A DNA stretch of 64,000 nucleotides from Afipia sp. GAS231 (GTDB taxonomy: Bacteria > Pseudomonadota > Alphaproteobacteria > Rhizobiales > Xanthobacteraceae). A model generated the notes under the pieces. It was given only the letters and a program-made list of their open reading frames with translations. It was not told where the DNA came from and searched no databases. Below are positions 42,658 through 52,002 of this stretch, one piece after another; position 1 is the stretch's first letter, and every line of letters begins with the position of its first letter. The stretch covers positions 2,666,001 to 2,730,000 of the forward strand of contig NZ_LT629703.1 in assembly GCF_900103365.1 (NCBI RefSeq), read 5' to 3'. Made by a program: the position numbers and the translations under genes.

Positions 42658-43380
42658 ATGGCCAAGGTAGAAATCCCAGCACGCGGGACCAGACCGGAAA
42701 TGGCAAATAACAGTAACCAGACTGTTTTCGATCCCAAGGCGTTTCTCGCCATCGTGGGCGAGGGGAAAACCATCCTTGAATTTCGCAAGGACCAGATCGT
42801 TTTCGCGCAAGGGGACGCGGCGGATACGGTCTTTTACATTCAAAAGGGCCGGGTCAAGGTCGTCGTCATCTCCGAACAAGGCAAGGAAGCGGTGGTCGGG
42901 ATTTTTGGACCCGGTCAGTTCTTTGGCGAAGGCTGCATGAACGGTCATTCGGTGCGCATCGCCACCACGACCGCGATGGAGGATAGTCTGCTTACCTCCA
43001 TCACGAAGACGTCGATGCTTGCACTGCTCCACGATCAGCCGAAGTTTTCCGAGATGTTCATGGCCTACTTGCTGACCCGCAACAGCCGGATTGAAGAAGA
43101 TCTGATCGACCAGCTGTTCCACTCCAGTGAAAAGCGGCTAGCTCGCCTGCTGCTTCTGTTGGCGAATTTCGGCAAGGACGGGAATCCTCAGCCCATCATT
43201 CCCCATATTAGCCAGGAAACGCTGGCGGAAATGATCGGCACGACCCGGTCCCGCGTCAGCTTCTTCATGAACAAATTCCGCAAGCTTGGCTTCATCAACT
43301 ACAACGGAAGAGTTGAGGTCAACAGTTCGCTGTTGAACGCGGTCTTGTACGACAAACCCGAGATCAAGCGCGAAGCGTGA
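42658..43380 (+). CDS. Crp/Fnr-family transcriptional regulator
   Basis: A 240-residue regulator with the double-psi cyclic-nucleotide-binding fold (ILEFRKDQIVFAQGDAADTV, FYIQKGRVKVVVISEQGKEA, GIFGPGQFFGEGCMNGHSVR) and a C-terminal helix-turn-helix (ISQETLAEMIGTTRSRVSFF, then MNKFRKLGFINYNGRVEV). The FGEGCMNG loop departs from the FGExxL..R cAMP signature, and there are no Fnr-type N-terminal cysteines, so the effector is open. Start 42658 or ATG 42700 (MANNSNQTVFDPK); neither has a strong ribosome site. A clear terminator follows. Confidence 0.88.
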   Translation: MAKVEIPARGTRPEMANNSNQTVFDPKAFLAIVGEGKTILEFRKDQIVFAQGDAADTVFYIQKGRVKVVVISEQGKEAVVGIFGPGQFFGEGCMNGHSVRIATTTAMEDSLLTSITKTSMLALLHDQPKFSEMFMAYLLTRNSRIEEDLIDQLFHSSEKRLARLLLLLANFGKDGNPQPIIPHISQETLAEMIGTTRSRVSFFMNKFRKLGFINYNGRVEVNSSLLNAVLYDKPEIKREA

Positions 43381-43398
43381 CGAGCGGCGCCAGGAGAA

Positions 43399-43445
43399 CG
43401 GCCCCAGCCTTGGGAGCTGGCTTCCTGCCGGGGCCGCTCTTTGCG
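43399..43445 (+). terminator. Rho-independent terminator of the Crp/Fnr gene
   Basis: Stem CGGCCCC (43399-43405) / GGGGCCG (43430-43436) with an inner AGCC/GGCT pairing, then CTCTTT. It begins 19 bases after the stop codon. Confidence 0.7.
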
Positions 43446-43499
43446 AACGGAGCGCGGCTCCATGGCGTCCCATCCAGCGCCAATGTCAGCACATCCCGG

Positions 43500-43627
43500 G
43501 TTCTGAAGCCGCTCAATTTTGACCACGCAATGGAAATTTCAGATCTGCTTCAGACTGCCCCGAAGCGGGCGGCTCGCATGCTTCGGTGATGGGTGGACGG
43601 TCATGAAATCCGAAGCGGCTTTTTTTG
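43500..43627 (+). ncRNA. candidate structured small RNA ending in a T7 tail
   Basis: No protein-like frame. The 3' part has a perfect stem GCTTCGG (43580-43586) / CCGAAGC (43610-43616) followed by GGCTTTTTTT. A longer pairing of GAAGCCGCT near 43506 with AGCGGCT at 43614-43620 is also possible. The Crp/Fnr transcript already has its own terminator upstream, so this second one suggests a separate short transcript. No RNA family recognised. Confidence 0.4.
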
Positions 43628-43677
43628 AAGTTACCAGCCGCGCGCCGGGAACAATTGCCGCCGGGACGGCTTAGCCG

Positions 43678-43752
43678 TATCGAACGCTCTGCCCAACGGC
43701 GTTCGATAGGTGTGTGATGGCCCCAGCGATCTCCCCCGACGCTGGGGCTTTT
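43678..43752 (+). ncRNA. candidate small RNA: two perfect hairpins with terminator
   Basis: First hairpin: TATCGAACGC (43678-43687) / GCGTTCGATA (43699-43708), ten perfect pairs. Second: GCCCCAGCG (43720-43728) / CGCTGGGGC (43740-43748) followed by TTTT. This tandem-hairpin-plus-terminator arrangement in a 550-base gene-free stretch is typical of small RNAs. No promoter was identified. Confidence 0.45.
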
Positions 43753-43998
43753 CGCCATTTGAAAAGCGTTCCAACTCATTATTATTTTTGGGAAAATGAG
43801 CAAAATCGAACAGACGGCGAGAAAGCAGCAGGGGCAATCTGGTTGCATTACCGACTCGCTGTGGCACCTACCCGGCTGAGAATTTTGCAACACTCGCGTC
43901 CAATCTTTGCAACACTCCCGTCCAATCCAGCGAAGCCTCATGACTTCATCGAAGAGGAGCGCTAGGTTGGTCGAAATCCGCAGAACCGAGCGTTGACC

Positions 43999-44493
43999 AT
44001 GCGAAGATTCTTTTTCGGCATGAAAGACGGCGTCCCGATGAGAGACCGCATCGGCATTGAGTTCAGCAGCAATGCTGAAGCGATCAGCTACTGCAAAGAG
44101 ATCGCGCAGGACTTCCGCGACAACAGGCTGTGGGACGACCAGGACCTTGAGATATTGGTTGTCAACGAAACCGGGAGGGAGATCCATCGCGAATTTGTTC
44201 ACCGCGAGCCGGAACAGGCGGAACAAGGGTGGCAATTTGCCCCCGCAAGAGTCCGTTCCGAACCGAGTGATCCAAAAACGATGAATAACTCAACTCTCGA
44301 GTTCGAAGGCCTGTTGGGCAAGGCCGCGCTCGCAATGTGGCCGCACCTGCCTCGCGACGTGCAGGAAAGCCTGTTCGAGAGCGCGGTGGCCGGGGACGTC
44401 ACGATTCGAAACCATTTGGCTTCGTACTTGCACGACCACCATCCGAAGACGGCGCAACCGGCAAAGCCGACGCAGTTGGCTCGAAACGGGTAA
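43999..44493 (+). CDS. DUF6894-domain protein with C-terminal helical extension
   Basis: A 164-residue protein. The first 75 residues are a DUF6894 domain (MRRFFFGMKDGVPMRDRIGI, EFSSNAEAISYCKEIAQDFR, LEILVVNETGREIHREFVH), a small family abundant in Bradyrhizobium. The second part, from about residue 98, is an independent helical segment (STLEFEGLLGKAALAMWPHL, PRDVQESLFESAVAGDVTIR, NHLASYLHDHHP). Role unknown; members are often linked to stress regulons. Start ATG 43999 or TTG 43993. Confidence 0.75.
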   Translation: MRRFFFGMKDGVPMRDRIGIEFSSNAEAISYCKEIAQDFRDNRLWDDQDLEILVVNETGREIHREFVHREPEQAEQGWQFAPARVRSEPSDPKTMNNSTLEFEGLLGKAALAMWPHLPRDVQESLFESAVAGDVTIRNHLASYLHDHHPKTAQPAKPTQLARNG

Positions 44494-44700
44494 AATTCCG
44501 CCACGTTAGGACTTCAATCAGCCCAAAACTGATGCAGTCGGTCCCGCACGATTTCGTGATGCGCATCGACTGACGCTTCGACCATGCAGACCGGCATTGC
44601 CATGCGCATTTCCGCTTCCTAGTTCGTTGCTGTGGGGTATGTTTCTCGTACTCCGCCAACGTGTCCGCTGCCCGCGGCCGTCGAATCTCTGGGGGTGCAT

Positions 44701-45165
44701 ATGGCAACCACGCTGACCATCAATGGCGAACCAAAATCCTTCGACGCCCCCGCCGACATGCCGCTGCTCTGGGTGCTGCGCGACATTCTCGGCATGACCG
44801 GAACCAAATTCGGCTGCGGCATCGCCCAATGCGGCGCCTGCACCGTGCATATCGACGGCAAGGCGGTGCGATCCTGCGTGCTGCCGGTCGGCGCGGTACG
44901 TGATCGCAACGTGACAACCATCGAAGGGGTCGGCGCTTCGCCCACGGGAGCCAAGGTACAGAAAGCCTGGCTCGATCTCGAAGTGATCCAGTGCGGTTAT
45001 TGCCAGCCCGGCCAGATCATGTCGGCGGCGGCGCTGCTTGCCGCCACGCCCAACCCCGACGATTCCGACATCGACGCGGCGATGGCTGGAAATATCTGCC
45101 GCTGCGGCACCTATGTGCGCATTCGCGAGGCGATCAAGCAGGCCGCAACCGGACGCCAATCGTAG
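44701..45165 (+). CDS. 2Fe-2S subunit of a molybdenum hydroxylase (IorA-like)
   Basis: A 154-residue electron-transfer subunit with two 2Fe-2S clusters: plant-type site [18 protein letters not shown] with the fourth Cys in RSCVLP, and the second site [10 protein letters not shown] plus [10 protein letters not shown]. It passes electrons from the molybdopterin subunit encoded next to the cytochrome encoded third. ATG 44701 follows GGGGGTG. First gene of the operon; nine bases separate it from the second. Relatives include isoquinoline 1-oxidoreductase, nicotinate dehydrogenase and aldehyde oxidase. Confidence 0.93.
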   Translation: MATTLTINGEPKSFDAPADMPLLWVLRDILGMTGTKFGCGIAQCGACTVHIDGKAVRSCVLPVGAVRDRNVTTIEGVGASPTGAKVQKAWLDLEVIQCGYCQPGQIMSAAALLAATPNPDDSDIDAAMAGNICRCGTYVRIREAIKQAATGRQS

Positions 45166-45174
45166 GAGCGCGCC

Positions 45175-47370
45175 ATGATATCGATTGAGAAGAGTGCCGC
45201 GCGCAAGACCTCCGGTGGCGTTTCACGCCGTGCGCTGCTGAGCAGCGGACTGGCCGGCGGCTTCCTGCTCGCCTTTCACTTTCCGCTGCGCGCCGCGGTC
45301 AACGAGCCGGTGCAGCCGCCTGACCTGACCGACGGCAAGTTCGCACCCAACGCCTTCATCCGCATCGACGCCGAGGGCGCGACCACGCTGGTGATGCCGC
45401 AAGTCGAGATGGGACAGGGAATCTACACTGCCATTTCGATGATTCTGGCCGATGAGCTCGACGCCGACTGGTCGCAAGTGAAGCTGCAGCACGCGCCGGC
45501 CAACGAGAAGCTCTACGGCAATCCGATCTTCGTCATTCAGGCAACCGGCGGCTCCACGTCAGTCCGGGCTTTCTGGAAGCCGCTTCGCCAGGCCGGCGCC
45601 AGCGCGCGCGCCATGCTGGTGCAGGCGGCGGCGGCGCAATGGGAAGTCGATCCGGCAAGCTGCACCACATCGAAGGGCGTGGTGACGCACAAGGCGAGTG
45701 GGCGGACGCTTTCCTATGGCGCGCTGGCGCAGGCCGCGGGCAGCCTGACGCCGCCCAAGGATGTCCCACTCAAGGACCCCAAGGATTTCGTCACTATCGG
45801 CCAGCCGCTGAAGCGGCTCGATACACCAGACAAGGTCAATGGCAAGGCCGTCTACGGCATCGATGCGATGCTGCCGGACATGAAGTTCGCAACGCTGGCG
45901 CAATGTCCGGTTTTCGGCGGCAAGGTCGGCAAGGTTGACGACAGTGCTGCGAAGAAAATTCCAGGCGTGCGCAAGATCGTGGTGCTCGACGATCTCGTTG
46001 CCGTGGTCGGCGATCACATGTGGGCGGCGAAGAAGGGCCTCGAAGCGCTCAGGATCGAGTGGAACGAGGGGGCGAACGCCAAGGTTAGTTCGAAAACGGT
46101 CTGGGACGACCTCCGTGCCGCCAGCGAAAAGGACGGCGTGGTCGCAAAGTCCAACGGCGATATCGCCAAGGGCCTCGCAGCCGGTGAAAAGTTCGAAGCC
46201 TCGTTCGAGTTGCCGTTTCTTGCCCATGCGACGATGGAGCCGCTGAGCGCCACCGTTCATCTCAAGCCTGATTCCTGCGAGGTCTGGACCGGGACGCAGA
46301 TCATGGCGCGGGTGCAATCGGAGGCGGCCAAGGCGGCCGGGCTGCCGGTCGAGAAGGTGACCGTGAACCAGCATCTGCTGGGCGGCGGCTTCGGCCGCAA
46401 GCTCGAACCTGACATGGTGGTCGCGGCCGTTCGCATCGCCAAGCAGGTCGACGGACCGGTAAAGGTGGTGTGGACCCGCGAGGAAGACATCCAGCATGAT
46501 GTCTATCGCCCGGTCTATCGCGACACCATCGCGGCGAGCCTGTCCGGCGGCAAGGTCGTCGGCTGGAAATACAAGATCGCGGGTGCTGCGATCCTGGCGC
46601 GGTGGCTGCCGCCGGCGTTCCAGAAGGGCATCGACATCGACGCCATCGATAGCGCGGCCGACCTGCCCTACGACATTCCGAATTTCCACGTCGAATATGT
46701 CCGGGCCGAACCGCCGGCGGTGCCGACCGGGTTCTGGCGCGGCGTCGGCCCCAACAACAATGTGTTTGCCGCCGAATGCTTCATGGACGAACTGGCGCGC
46801 AAGGCCGGCAAGGACCCCGTTGAATTTCGTCGCGGCATGCTCGCCAACCAGCCGCGGTTCCTGTCGGTACTCAATCTCGCCGCGGAAAAAGCCAACTGGG
46901 GTCAGCCGCTGCCGGCGCGCGTCGGGCGCGGCGTGTGTCTGCAACCGTCCTTCGGAAGTTTCATCGCCACCGTGGTGGAAGCGGAAGTCGACGAGCAGGG
47001 TGAGATCAAGCTGCGCCGCGTGACCTCGGCGGTGGATACCGGCATCGCCGTCAATCCGGACATCATCATGGCGCAGGTCGAGGGCGGACTGATCTTCGGC
47101 CTCACCGCCGCACTCTACGGCGAGATCACCATCGACAAGGGACGCGTCCAGCAATCCAACTTCCACGACTACCGGATGCTGCGGATCGATCAGGCGCCCA
47201 AAATCCAGGTTCATGTCGTCAAAAGCGGCGAAGCGCCGGGCGGTATCGGCGAGACCGGCACCACGGCGGGACCGCCCGCCTTGCGCAACGCGATCTATGC
47301 CGCGACCGGCGTCGCCTTGCGCAGGTTGCCGATCGACCGTTCTCTGCTGGCGGCGGGGAAAAAAGCATGA
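45175..47370 (+). CDS. molybdopterin-binding catalytic subunit, xanthine dehydrogenase family (IorB-like), Tat-exported
   Basis: A 731-residue catalytic subunit with a twin-arginine leader (VSRRALLSSGLAGGFLLAF), so the complex works in the periplasm. Mo-cofactor motifs: VMPQVEMGQGIYTAISMILA, GGGFGRKLEPDMVVAAVRIA, RGVGPNNNVFAAECFMDELA and the C-terminal GIGETGTTAGPPALRNAI with the catalytic Glu. This two-domain IorB layout (longer N-terminal part than XdhB) fits quinoline/isoquinoline or aldehyde oxidoreductases. It overlaps the cytochrome gene by ATGA. The substrate is not predictable. Confidence 0.93.
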   Translation: MISIEKSAARKTSGGVSRRALLSSGLAGGFLLAFHFPLRAAVNEPVQPPDLTDGKFAPNAFIRIDAEGATTLVMPQVEMGQGIYTAISMILADELDADWSQVKLQHAPANEKLYGNPIFVIQATGGSTSVRAFWKPLRQAGASARAMLVQAAAAQWEVDPASCTTSKGVVTHKASGRTLSYGALAQAAGSLTPPKDVPLKDPKDFVTIGQPLKRLDTPDKVNGKAVYGIDAMLPDMKFATLAQCPVFGGKVGKVDDSAAKKIPGVRKIVVLDDLVAVVGDHMWAAKKGLEALRIEWNEGANAKVSSKTVWDDLRAASEKDGVVAKSNGDIAKGLAAGEKFEASFELPFLAHATMEPLSATVHLKPDSCEVWTGTQIMARVQSEAAKAAGLPVEKVTVNQHLLGGGFGRKLEPDMVVAAVRIAKQVDGPVKVVWTREEDIQHDVYRPVYRDTIAASLSGGKVVGWKYKIAGAAILARWLPPAFQKGIDIDAIDSAADLPYDIPNFHVEYVRAEPPAVPTGFWRGVGPNNNVFAAECFMDELARKAGKDPVEFRRGMLANQPRFLSVLNLAAEKANWGQPLPARVGRGVCLQPSFGSFIATVVEAEVDEQGEIKLRRVTSAVDTGIAVNPDIIMAQVEGGLIFGLTAALYGEITIDKGRVQQSNFHDYRMLRIDQAPKIQVHVVKSGEAPGGIGETGTTAGPPALRNAIYAATGVALRRLPIDRSLLAAGKKA

Positions 47371-48710
47371 GCCCGCATGCCCGTCGTATTCTGACGATCG
47401 TCGTCGGCATCGTGGTGGCGGCAGGGCTGATCGCCGTCTGGGTCATCCGCGGCCCCGACCCGATGGCGTTCGCCGGTGGCCCACGCGTCGAACTGAAAGA
47501 TTACAAGGACGCCAATCCGACCGGTGTTCCCAAGGCGCTCGCACAGGCAAGTGCCGTGGAGCGCGGCGAATATCTGGCGAAGGCAGCCGACTGCATGGTC
47601 TGCCACACCATGCAGGGCGGCAAGGAATATGCCGGTGGTCTCGGCTTCAAGCTGCCGTTCGGCACGCTCTATTCGACCAACATCACCCCCGACAAGGAAA
47701 CCGGGATCGGCAATTACAGCGACCAGGATTTCCTCAACGCGGTTCAGCGCGGCGTCCGCCACGACGGCGCGCGGCTTTATCCGGCGATGCCGTATACGTC
47801 CTACACCTATATCAGCGACGCCGATGCGCTGGCGATCAAGGCCTATCTGTTCAGCCTCGCGCCGGTGCGCGCGACGCCACCAGCCAATACACTTTCATTT
47901 CCGTTCAACCAGCGCTGGGCGATGATGTTCTGGTCGGAGATTTTCAATCCGGACACGCGATACGAGCCGGACACCTCGAAGAGCCCGGAATGGAACCGCG
48001 GCGCCTATCTCGCCGAAGCGCTCGCCCATTGCGGCGAATGCCACACGCCGCGCAATCTGGCGTTCGCGCTCAACAACCGCAAGAAATTCGCCGGTGCGAT
48101 CACCGCGGGCTGGCGCGCCTTCAACATCTCCTCGGACAAGGCCACCGGCGTCGGCGGCTGGCGTGACGACGACCTGATCTCCTATCTCTCGATCGGACAT
48201 GCCGCGGGCCACGGCACCGCATCGGGACCGATGGGCGAAGCGGTCGACCACAGCTTTAGCCAGATGGCGCCGGAAGACATCCGCGCCATCGTGACCTATC
48301 TGCGCAGCGTTCCGCCGACCACCTCCAGCGACTTGCCGGCAACCCTCGCACCGCCGGCATCGGCTTCGCACAAGGACGGTCTGCAAGAGGCCCGCGGCAA
48401 GATGGTGTTCCAGGGCGCTTGCGTCAGTTGTCATAGCTGGAGCGGCGAAAGCGCGATCTCGCCGATGGCGACGCTGACCGGCGCGTGGGCGGTCAACGAT
48501 CCCGGCGCCACCAATGTGGCGCAGATCGTGATCTCCGGCACCAAACGCCATACGCCCGACGGCGCACTCTCGATGCCGGCGTTCGGCGACGCCTATTCCG
48601 ACGACGAGATCGCTGCCGTCGCCAACTACGTCACCGCGCGTTTCGGCAGCAAAGGTTCGAGGCTGACGGCGCAGGACGTGGCTGAGTTGCGCAAGCAGAC
48701 GGCGGAGTAA
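47367..48710 (+). CDS. triheme cytochrome c, electron acceptor of the Mo hydroxylase
   Basis: A 447-residue membrane-anchored cytochrome with an N-terminal helix (ILTIVVGIVVAAGLIAVWVI) and three heme sites: CMVCH (about residue 76), CGECH (about 226) and CVSCH (about 352). Probable axial Met ligands lie in YPAMPYTSYTYI, FSQMAPEDIRAI and LSMPAFGDAYSDDE. The layout is that of the AdhB/GDH-type cytochrome subunits that feed the quinone pool or oxidase. It starts inside the Mo-subunit stop codon (ATGA), so the three genes form one electron-transfer complex. Confidence 0.94.
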   Translation: MSPHARRILTIVVGIVVAAGLIAVWVIRGPDPMAFAGGPRVELKDYKDANPTGVPKALAQASAVERGEYLAKAADCMVCHTMQGGKEYAGGLGFKLPFGTLYSTNITPDKETGIGNYSDQDFLNAVQRGVRHDGARLYPAMPYTSYTYISDADALAIKAYLFSLAPVRATPPANTLSFPFNQRWAMMFWSEIFNPDTRYEPDTSKSPEWNRGAYLAEALAHCGECHTPRNLAFALNNRKKFAGAITAGWRAFNISSDKATGVGGWRDDDLISYLSIGHAAGHGTASGPMGEAVDHSFSQMAPEDIRAIVTYLRSVPPTTSSDLPATLAPPASASHKDGLQEARGKMVFQGACVSCHSWSGESAISPMATLTGAWAVNDPGATNVAQIVISGTKRHTPDGALSMPAFGDAYSDDEIAAVANYVTARFGSKGSRLTAQDVAELRKQTAE

Positions 48711-48722
48711 TCGGCGGGTGAG

Positions 48723-50561
48723 CTAATCCGGCAAACCGGCGTCGCGAAGCGCGGCGGCGATTTCATCGCGGCGGTGGACGCGGCGCACCGGATAGGCCTC
48801 GGTCACATGCGAGGTTCGAAAACCCGGCGCAATCTTCAGGAGCCGGCCGACCGCCTTCTGCGTCTCGCCGGGGCGTCCGGCGCGCACAGCATTGATGATG
48901 AACGCGCCCAGCGAGTGCGCGTTGACATTGAACTGGATCGATTTCAGCGCCGCGGCACAGCCCTCCTCGTAGCGCGACAGCGAAAAGAACGCGTGTGAGG
49001 TGCCGTTCCAGGCGCTGACGCGCAGCGGATCCAGCGGGCTCAGCCGGAGCATGCGGTCGAAACTCTCGATCGCGCGTTCGGTCTCGTCGCACATCAACGA
49101 GACCCAGCCGCGCGAAAACCACACGATGGCGAGGTTCGGGTTGAGATCGATCGCCTGCTCGATCATGGCAACGCCGAGGTCGTATTCGTGGGCGAGATAG
49201 GCCATGACGTGGCCGGCGGTCGCCAGCACGAACGCATCTTCGTCGGCGAGCCGGGTGGCGAGCCGCGCGTGCCGGATGGCCTGGGTGCGCTGCGCGGCAT
49301 CGAGCGGCAGGCCGTTGATGGCCTGTCGCGCCATCCACATCCAGCCGACCATGGCATGGGCCGCCGCGTATTCCGGATCGCGCTCGATCGCCTTTTCGAA
49401 AAACGCCTGCGCATCCGTCAGCGACGACCACTGGTGCAGCAACGCCGCGCCACGCAAATAGAAATCGTAGCTGTCGAGTTTTTCCGTCGGCTTTCGTCGC
49501 GCCCGCTCGATCTCGGCCTGCTCCAGTCTGGGCGCGATCAACCCGACCACGCTGGTTGCGATCCGGTCCTGCAAACCGAAGATATCCTCCAGTACACCAT
49601 CGAACCGGTCGGCCCAGATGTGATTGCCGGTCGCCGCCTCGATCAACTGACCGCTGATGCGAACCTTTTGACCGACCTTGCGAACGCTGCCTTCGAGCAC
49701 ATAGCGCACGCCAAGTTCGCGCCCGACCAGCTTGATGTCGACCGCCTTGCCCTTGTAGGCGAAGCTCGAATTGCGCGCGATCACGAACAGCGACTTGAAC
49801 CGCGACAGCGCGGTGATGATCTCCTCGACCATGCCGTCGGCGAAATATTCCTGCTCGCGATCGCCGCTCAGGTTGTCGAACGGCAGCACCGCGATCGACG
49901 GCTTATCGGGCAGCGGGGGAAGCTGGCTCGATGCCAGCTCCGGACTCCTGGCTGAACCAACCGCTACACTCCTGGCCGGCGCCGACGCGGGCTCGCCGCC
50001 GACGCGAACCTGCCAGACGCGCATCGGCTCGGCGATGTTCTTCAGGGCCTGCGAGCCGAGATCGCCGAAGTCGATATCGACCTTGCCGCGGATCTGCCGG
50101 TGAGCGTCGTCGGAGATGCAGATGCCGCCGGGTTCGGCCATGCCTTCAAGACGCGCGGCGATGTTGACGCCGTCGCCGAAAATATCGTCGTCGTCGATGA
50201 TGATGTCGCCGACATGAATGCCAATGCGGAATTCCAGTCGGATGTCGCTGGGCACGGCGGCGTTTCGCTCCGCCATCGCGCGCTGGACTTCGACCGCGCA
50301 ACGCGCCGCATCGACGGCGCTGGCGAACTCGACCAGCAGCCCGTCGCCGGAAGTCTTGACGATGCGGCCGCGATGATTGGCGATGGCCGGATCGATCAGT
50401 GTCGCCCGGACATGTTTCAGATCGGCCAGCGTCCGTTCTTCGTCGCCGCCCATCAAACGGCTGTAGCCGGCGACATCAGCCGCGACCACCGCCGCCAAAC
50501 GACGCTCCACGTGCTTGATAGCCAAGAGTTCTCCCGGGTCGAGCGCCAACTCCCGCCGCAT
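48723..50561 (-). CDS. class III nucleotidyl cyclase with TolB-like and TPR domains
   Basis: A 612-residue soluble signalling protein. N-terminal cyclase homology domain: AAVVAADVAGYSRLMGGDEE (first metal Asp), KTSGDGLLVEFASAVDAARC (second Asp), FRIGIHVGDIIID and GDGVNIAARLEGMAEPGGIC. The middle is the FlgO/TolB-like segment common in rhizobial cyclases (PSIAVLPFDNLSGDREQEYF, ADGMVEEIITALSRFKSLFV, GVRYVLEGSVRKVGQKVRIS). The C-terminal half holds TPR-like repeats from about residue 370. Whether it makes cAMP is not shown. It faces the Mo-hydroxylase operon tail to tail. Confidence 0.9.
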   Translation of the reverse strand: MRRELALDPGELLAIKHVERRLAAVVAADVAGYSRLMGGDEERTLADLKHVRATLIDPAIANHRGRIVKTSGDGLLVEFASAVDAARCAVEVQRAMAERNAAVPSDIRLEFRIGIHVGDIIIDDDDIFGDGVNIAARLEGMAEPGGICISDDAHRQIRGKVDIDFGDLGSQALKNIAEPMRVWQVRVGGEPASAPARSVAVGSARSPELASSQLPPLPDKPSIAVLPFDNLSGDREQEYFADGMVEEIITALSRFKSLFVIARNSSFAYKGKAVDIKLVGRELGVRYVLEGSVRKVGQKVRISGQLIEAATGNHIWADRFDGVLEDIFGLQDRIATSVVGLIAPRLEQAEIERARRKPTEKLDSYDFYLRGAALLHQWSSLTDAQAFFEKAIERDPEYAAAHAMVGWMWMARQAINGLPLDAAQRTQAIRHARLATRLADEDAFVLATAGHVMAYLAHEYDLGVAMIEQAIDLNPNLAIVWFSRGWVSLMCDETERAIESFDRMLRLSPLDPLRVSAWNGTSHAFFSLSRYEEGCAAALKSIQFNVNAHSLGAFIINAVRAGRPGETQKAVGRLLKIAPGFRTSHVTEAYPVRRVHRRDEIAAALRDAGLPD

Positions 50562-50585
50562 CAAAGCACGGCAAACTGTCGCAGG

Positions 50586-51410
50586 CTAGCTCGCCCAAAA
50601 CCCCGGCGTCGCCGGCTCCAGCCGGCCGCCGGCCCGCACCGGCGCAATCCGCAGCGCCAGCCCGGTCGCATCGTCGGTTTCGACCGCGACGCCTGAGAGG
50701 GTGGCGACACCGAAGGCCGGCTCGAACCGGCCCGAGGGGATGCCGGTGGTGAAGCGATGCAGCGGCTCTTCCTTCTGCATACCGATGATCGAGTCGTAGT
50801 CGCCGGTCATGCCGGCGTCGCTCATGTAGGCAGTGCCGCCAGACAGGATCTGGTGATCGGCCGTCGGGACATGGGTGTGGGTGCCGACCACGAGACTGGC
50901 GCGGCCGTCGCAGAAGAAGCCCATGCCCTGCTTTTCGCTGGTCGCCTCGCCGTGGAAATCGACGACGATGGCGTCTGCGGCATCGCGCAGCGGACAGGCA
51001 TCGAGCTCCTTGCCCACCGCGCTAAAGGGATCGTTCAGCGGCTCCATGAAGACGCGGCCCATGGCGTTGATGACCAGCGCGCGCTTGCCGTTCTTGGTGT
51101 CGATCAGGGCTGAGCCGCGGCCAGGCGTATGGCGCGGAAAATTCAAGGGGCGGATCAGGCGCGGCGCGCGCTCGATGAACACCAGCGCCTCCTTCTGATT
51201 CCAGGCGTGGTTGCCGAGCGTGATCGCATCGGCGCCGGCGTCGATGAATTCCTGGTAGATCGTCTCGGTGATCCCGAAGCCGCCGGCGGAATTCTCGCCA
51301 TTGATGATGACGAGATCGAGTGACCAGTCCCTGACCATATCGGGCAGATGTTCGGATATTGCGGTGCGGCCGGTCTTGCCGACGACGTCACCGATAAACA
51401 GGATACGCAA
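50586..51410 (-). CDS. YmdB-like metallophosphoesterase (TIGR00282 family)
   Basis: A 274-residue phosphoesterase; the B. subtilis relative YmdB cleaves 2',3'-cyclic nucleotides and affects biofilm decisions. Di-metal motifs: MRILFIGDVVGKTGR, VIINGENSAGGFGIT, ITLGNHAWNQKE, IVVDFHGEATSEKQ and VVGTHTHVPTADHQ. The AYMSDAGMTGDYDSIIGM segment is also typical. It ends the formyl-THF cyclo-ligase unit, three bases after that gene. Confidence 0.93.
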   Translation of the reverse strand: MRILFIGDVVGKTGRTAISEHLPDMVRDWSLDLVIINGENSAGGFGITETIYQEFIDAGADAITLGNHAWNQKEALVFIERAPRLIRPLNFPRHTPGRGSALIDTKNGKRALVINAMGRVFMEPLNDPFSAVGKELDACPLRDAADAIVVDFHGEATSEKQGMGFFCDGRASLVVGTHTHVPTADHQILSGGTAYMSDAGMTGDYDSIIGMQKEEPLHRFTTGIPSGRFEPAFGVATLSGVAVETDDATGLALRIAPVRAGGRLEPATPGFWAS

Positions 51411-51413
51411 AAT

Positions 51414-51989
51414 TCAGCTCCGGAAATCGAACACTTTCTTTTCCGTTAGCACATAATCCAGCGCCACGTCGTGCGGCTGGGCCGGAACCGCTTTTATTTC
51501 CTGCACCGCAAAGGCTGTGCCGACGGCGATGATGGCCTTTGCCTTGCGCAGATGCTCCAGCGTGAAGTCGTAATGCCCGGCGCCATAACCGATGCGGTGG
51601 CCCTGCCGGTCGAACGCCGCCAGCGGCACCAGCATGACATCGGGAATCACCTCGGCCGCGGCCGGTGACGGCTCGGGAATGCCGAGCGGCCCGAGCATCA
51701 GCCGGTCGTCGGGCGACCAGGCGCGAAAGATCAGCGACTTGCCGCGCGCCGGCACCACCGGCAGCGCCAGCTTCGCGCCGAGCCCGGAGAGGTGTCGCAG
51801 CAACGGCGCCGGGTCGATCTCGTTGCGGATCGGCGAATATCCGGAGACGACGGTCCCCGGCGCGATCTCGAATGGCAAAGCACGTTTCACCATCGCCTGC
51901 GCCGCAGCGGTGCGCTGCTCGTCGCTCAAGGCATCGCGCTTGGCGAGCGCGGCGGCGCGAAGATCGGCTTTCGAAAGGGTTGTCGTCAT
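51414..51989 (-). CDS. ygfA: 5-formyltetrahydrofolate cyclo-ligase
   Basis: Converts 5-formyl-THF to 5,10-methenyl-THF using ATP. The 191-residue protein has KADLRAAALAKRDALSDEQR, GTVVSGYSPIRNEIDPAPLL, DVMLVPLAAFDRQGHRIGYG and GAGHYDFTLEHLRK, the folate/ATP-site signature (GxRxGxGxGxYD). ATG 51989 follows GGAAGGA. In many Proteobacteria this gene stands just after 6S RNA and zapA, as it does here. Confidence 0.95.
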   Translation of the reverse strand: MTTTLSKADLRAAALAKRDALSDEQRTAAAQAMVKRALPFEIAPGTVVSGYSPIRNEIDPAPLLRHLSGLGAKLALPVVPARGKSLIFRAWSPDDRLMLGPLGIPEPSPAAAEVIPDVMLVPLAAFDRQGHRIGYGAGHYDFTLEHLRKAKAIIAVGTAFAVQEIKAVPAQPHDVALDYVLTEKKVFDFRS

Positions 51990-52002
51990 GCAGTATCCTT
52001 CC

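Noticed and set aside
45559..47214. Minus-strand open frame of 551 codons opposite the Mo hydroxylase gene
   Set aside because: It is the mirror of a well-supported gene in high-GC DNA; composition is His/Asp/Arg-rich and no motif is seen.
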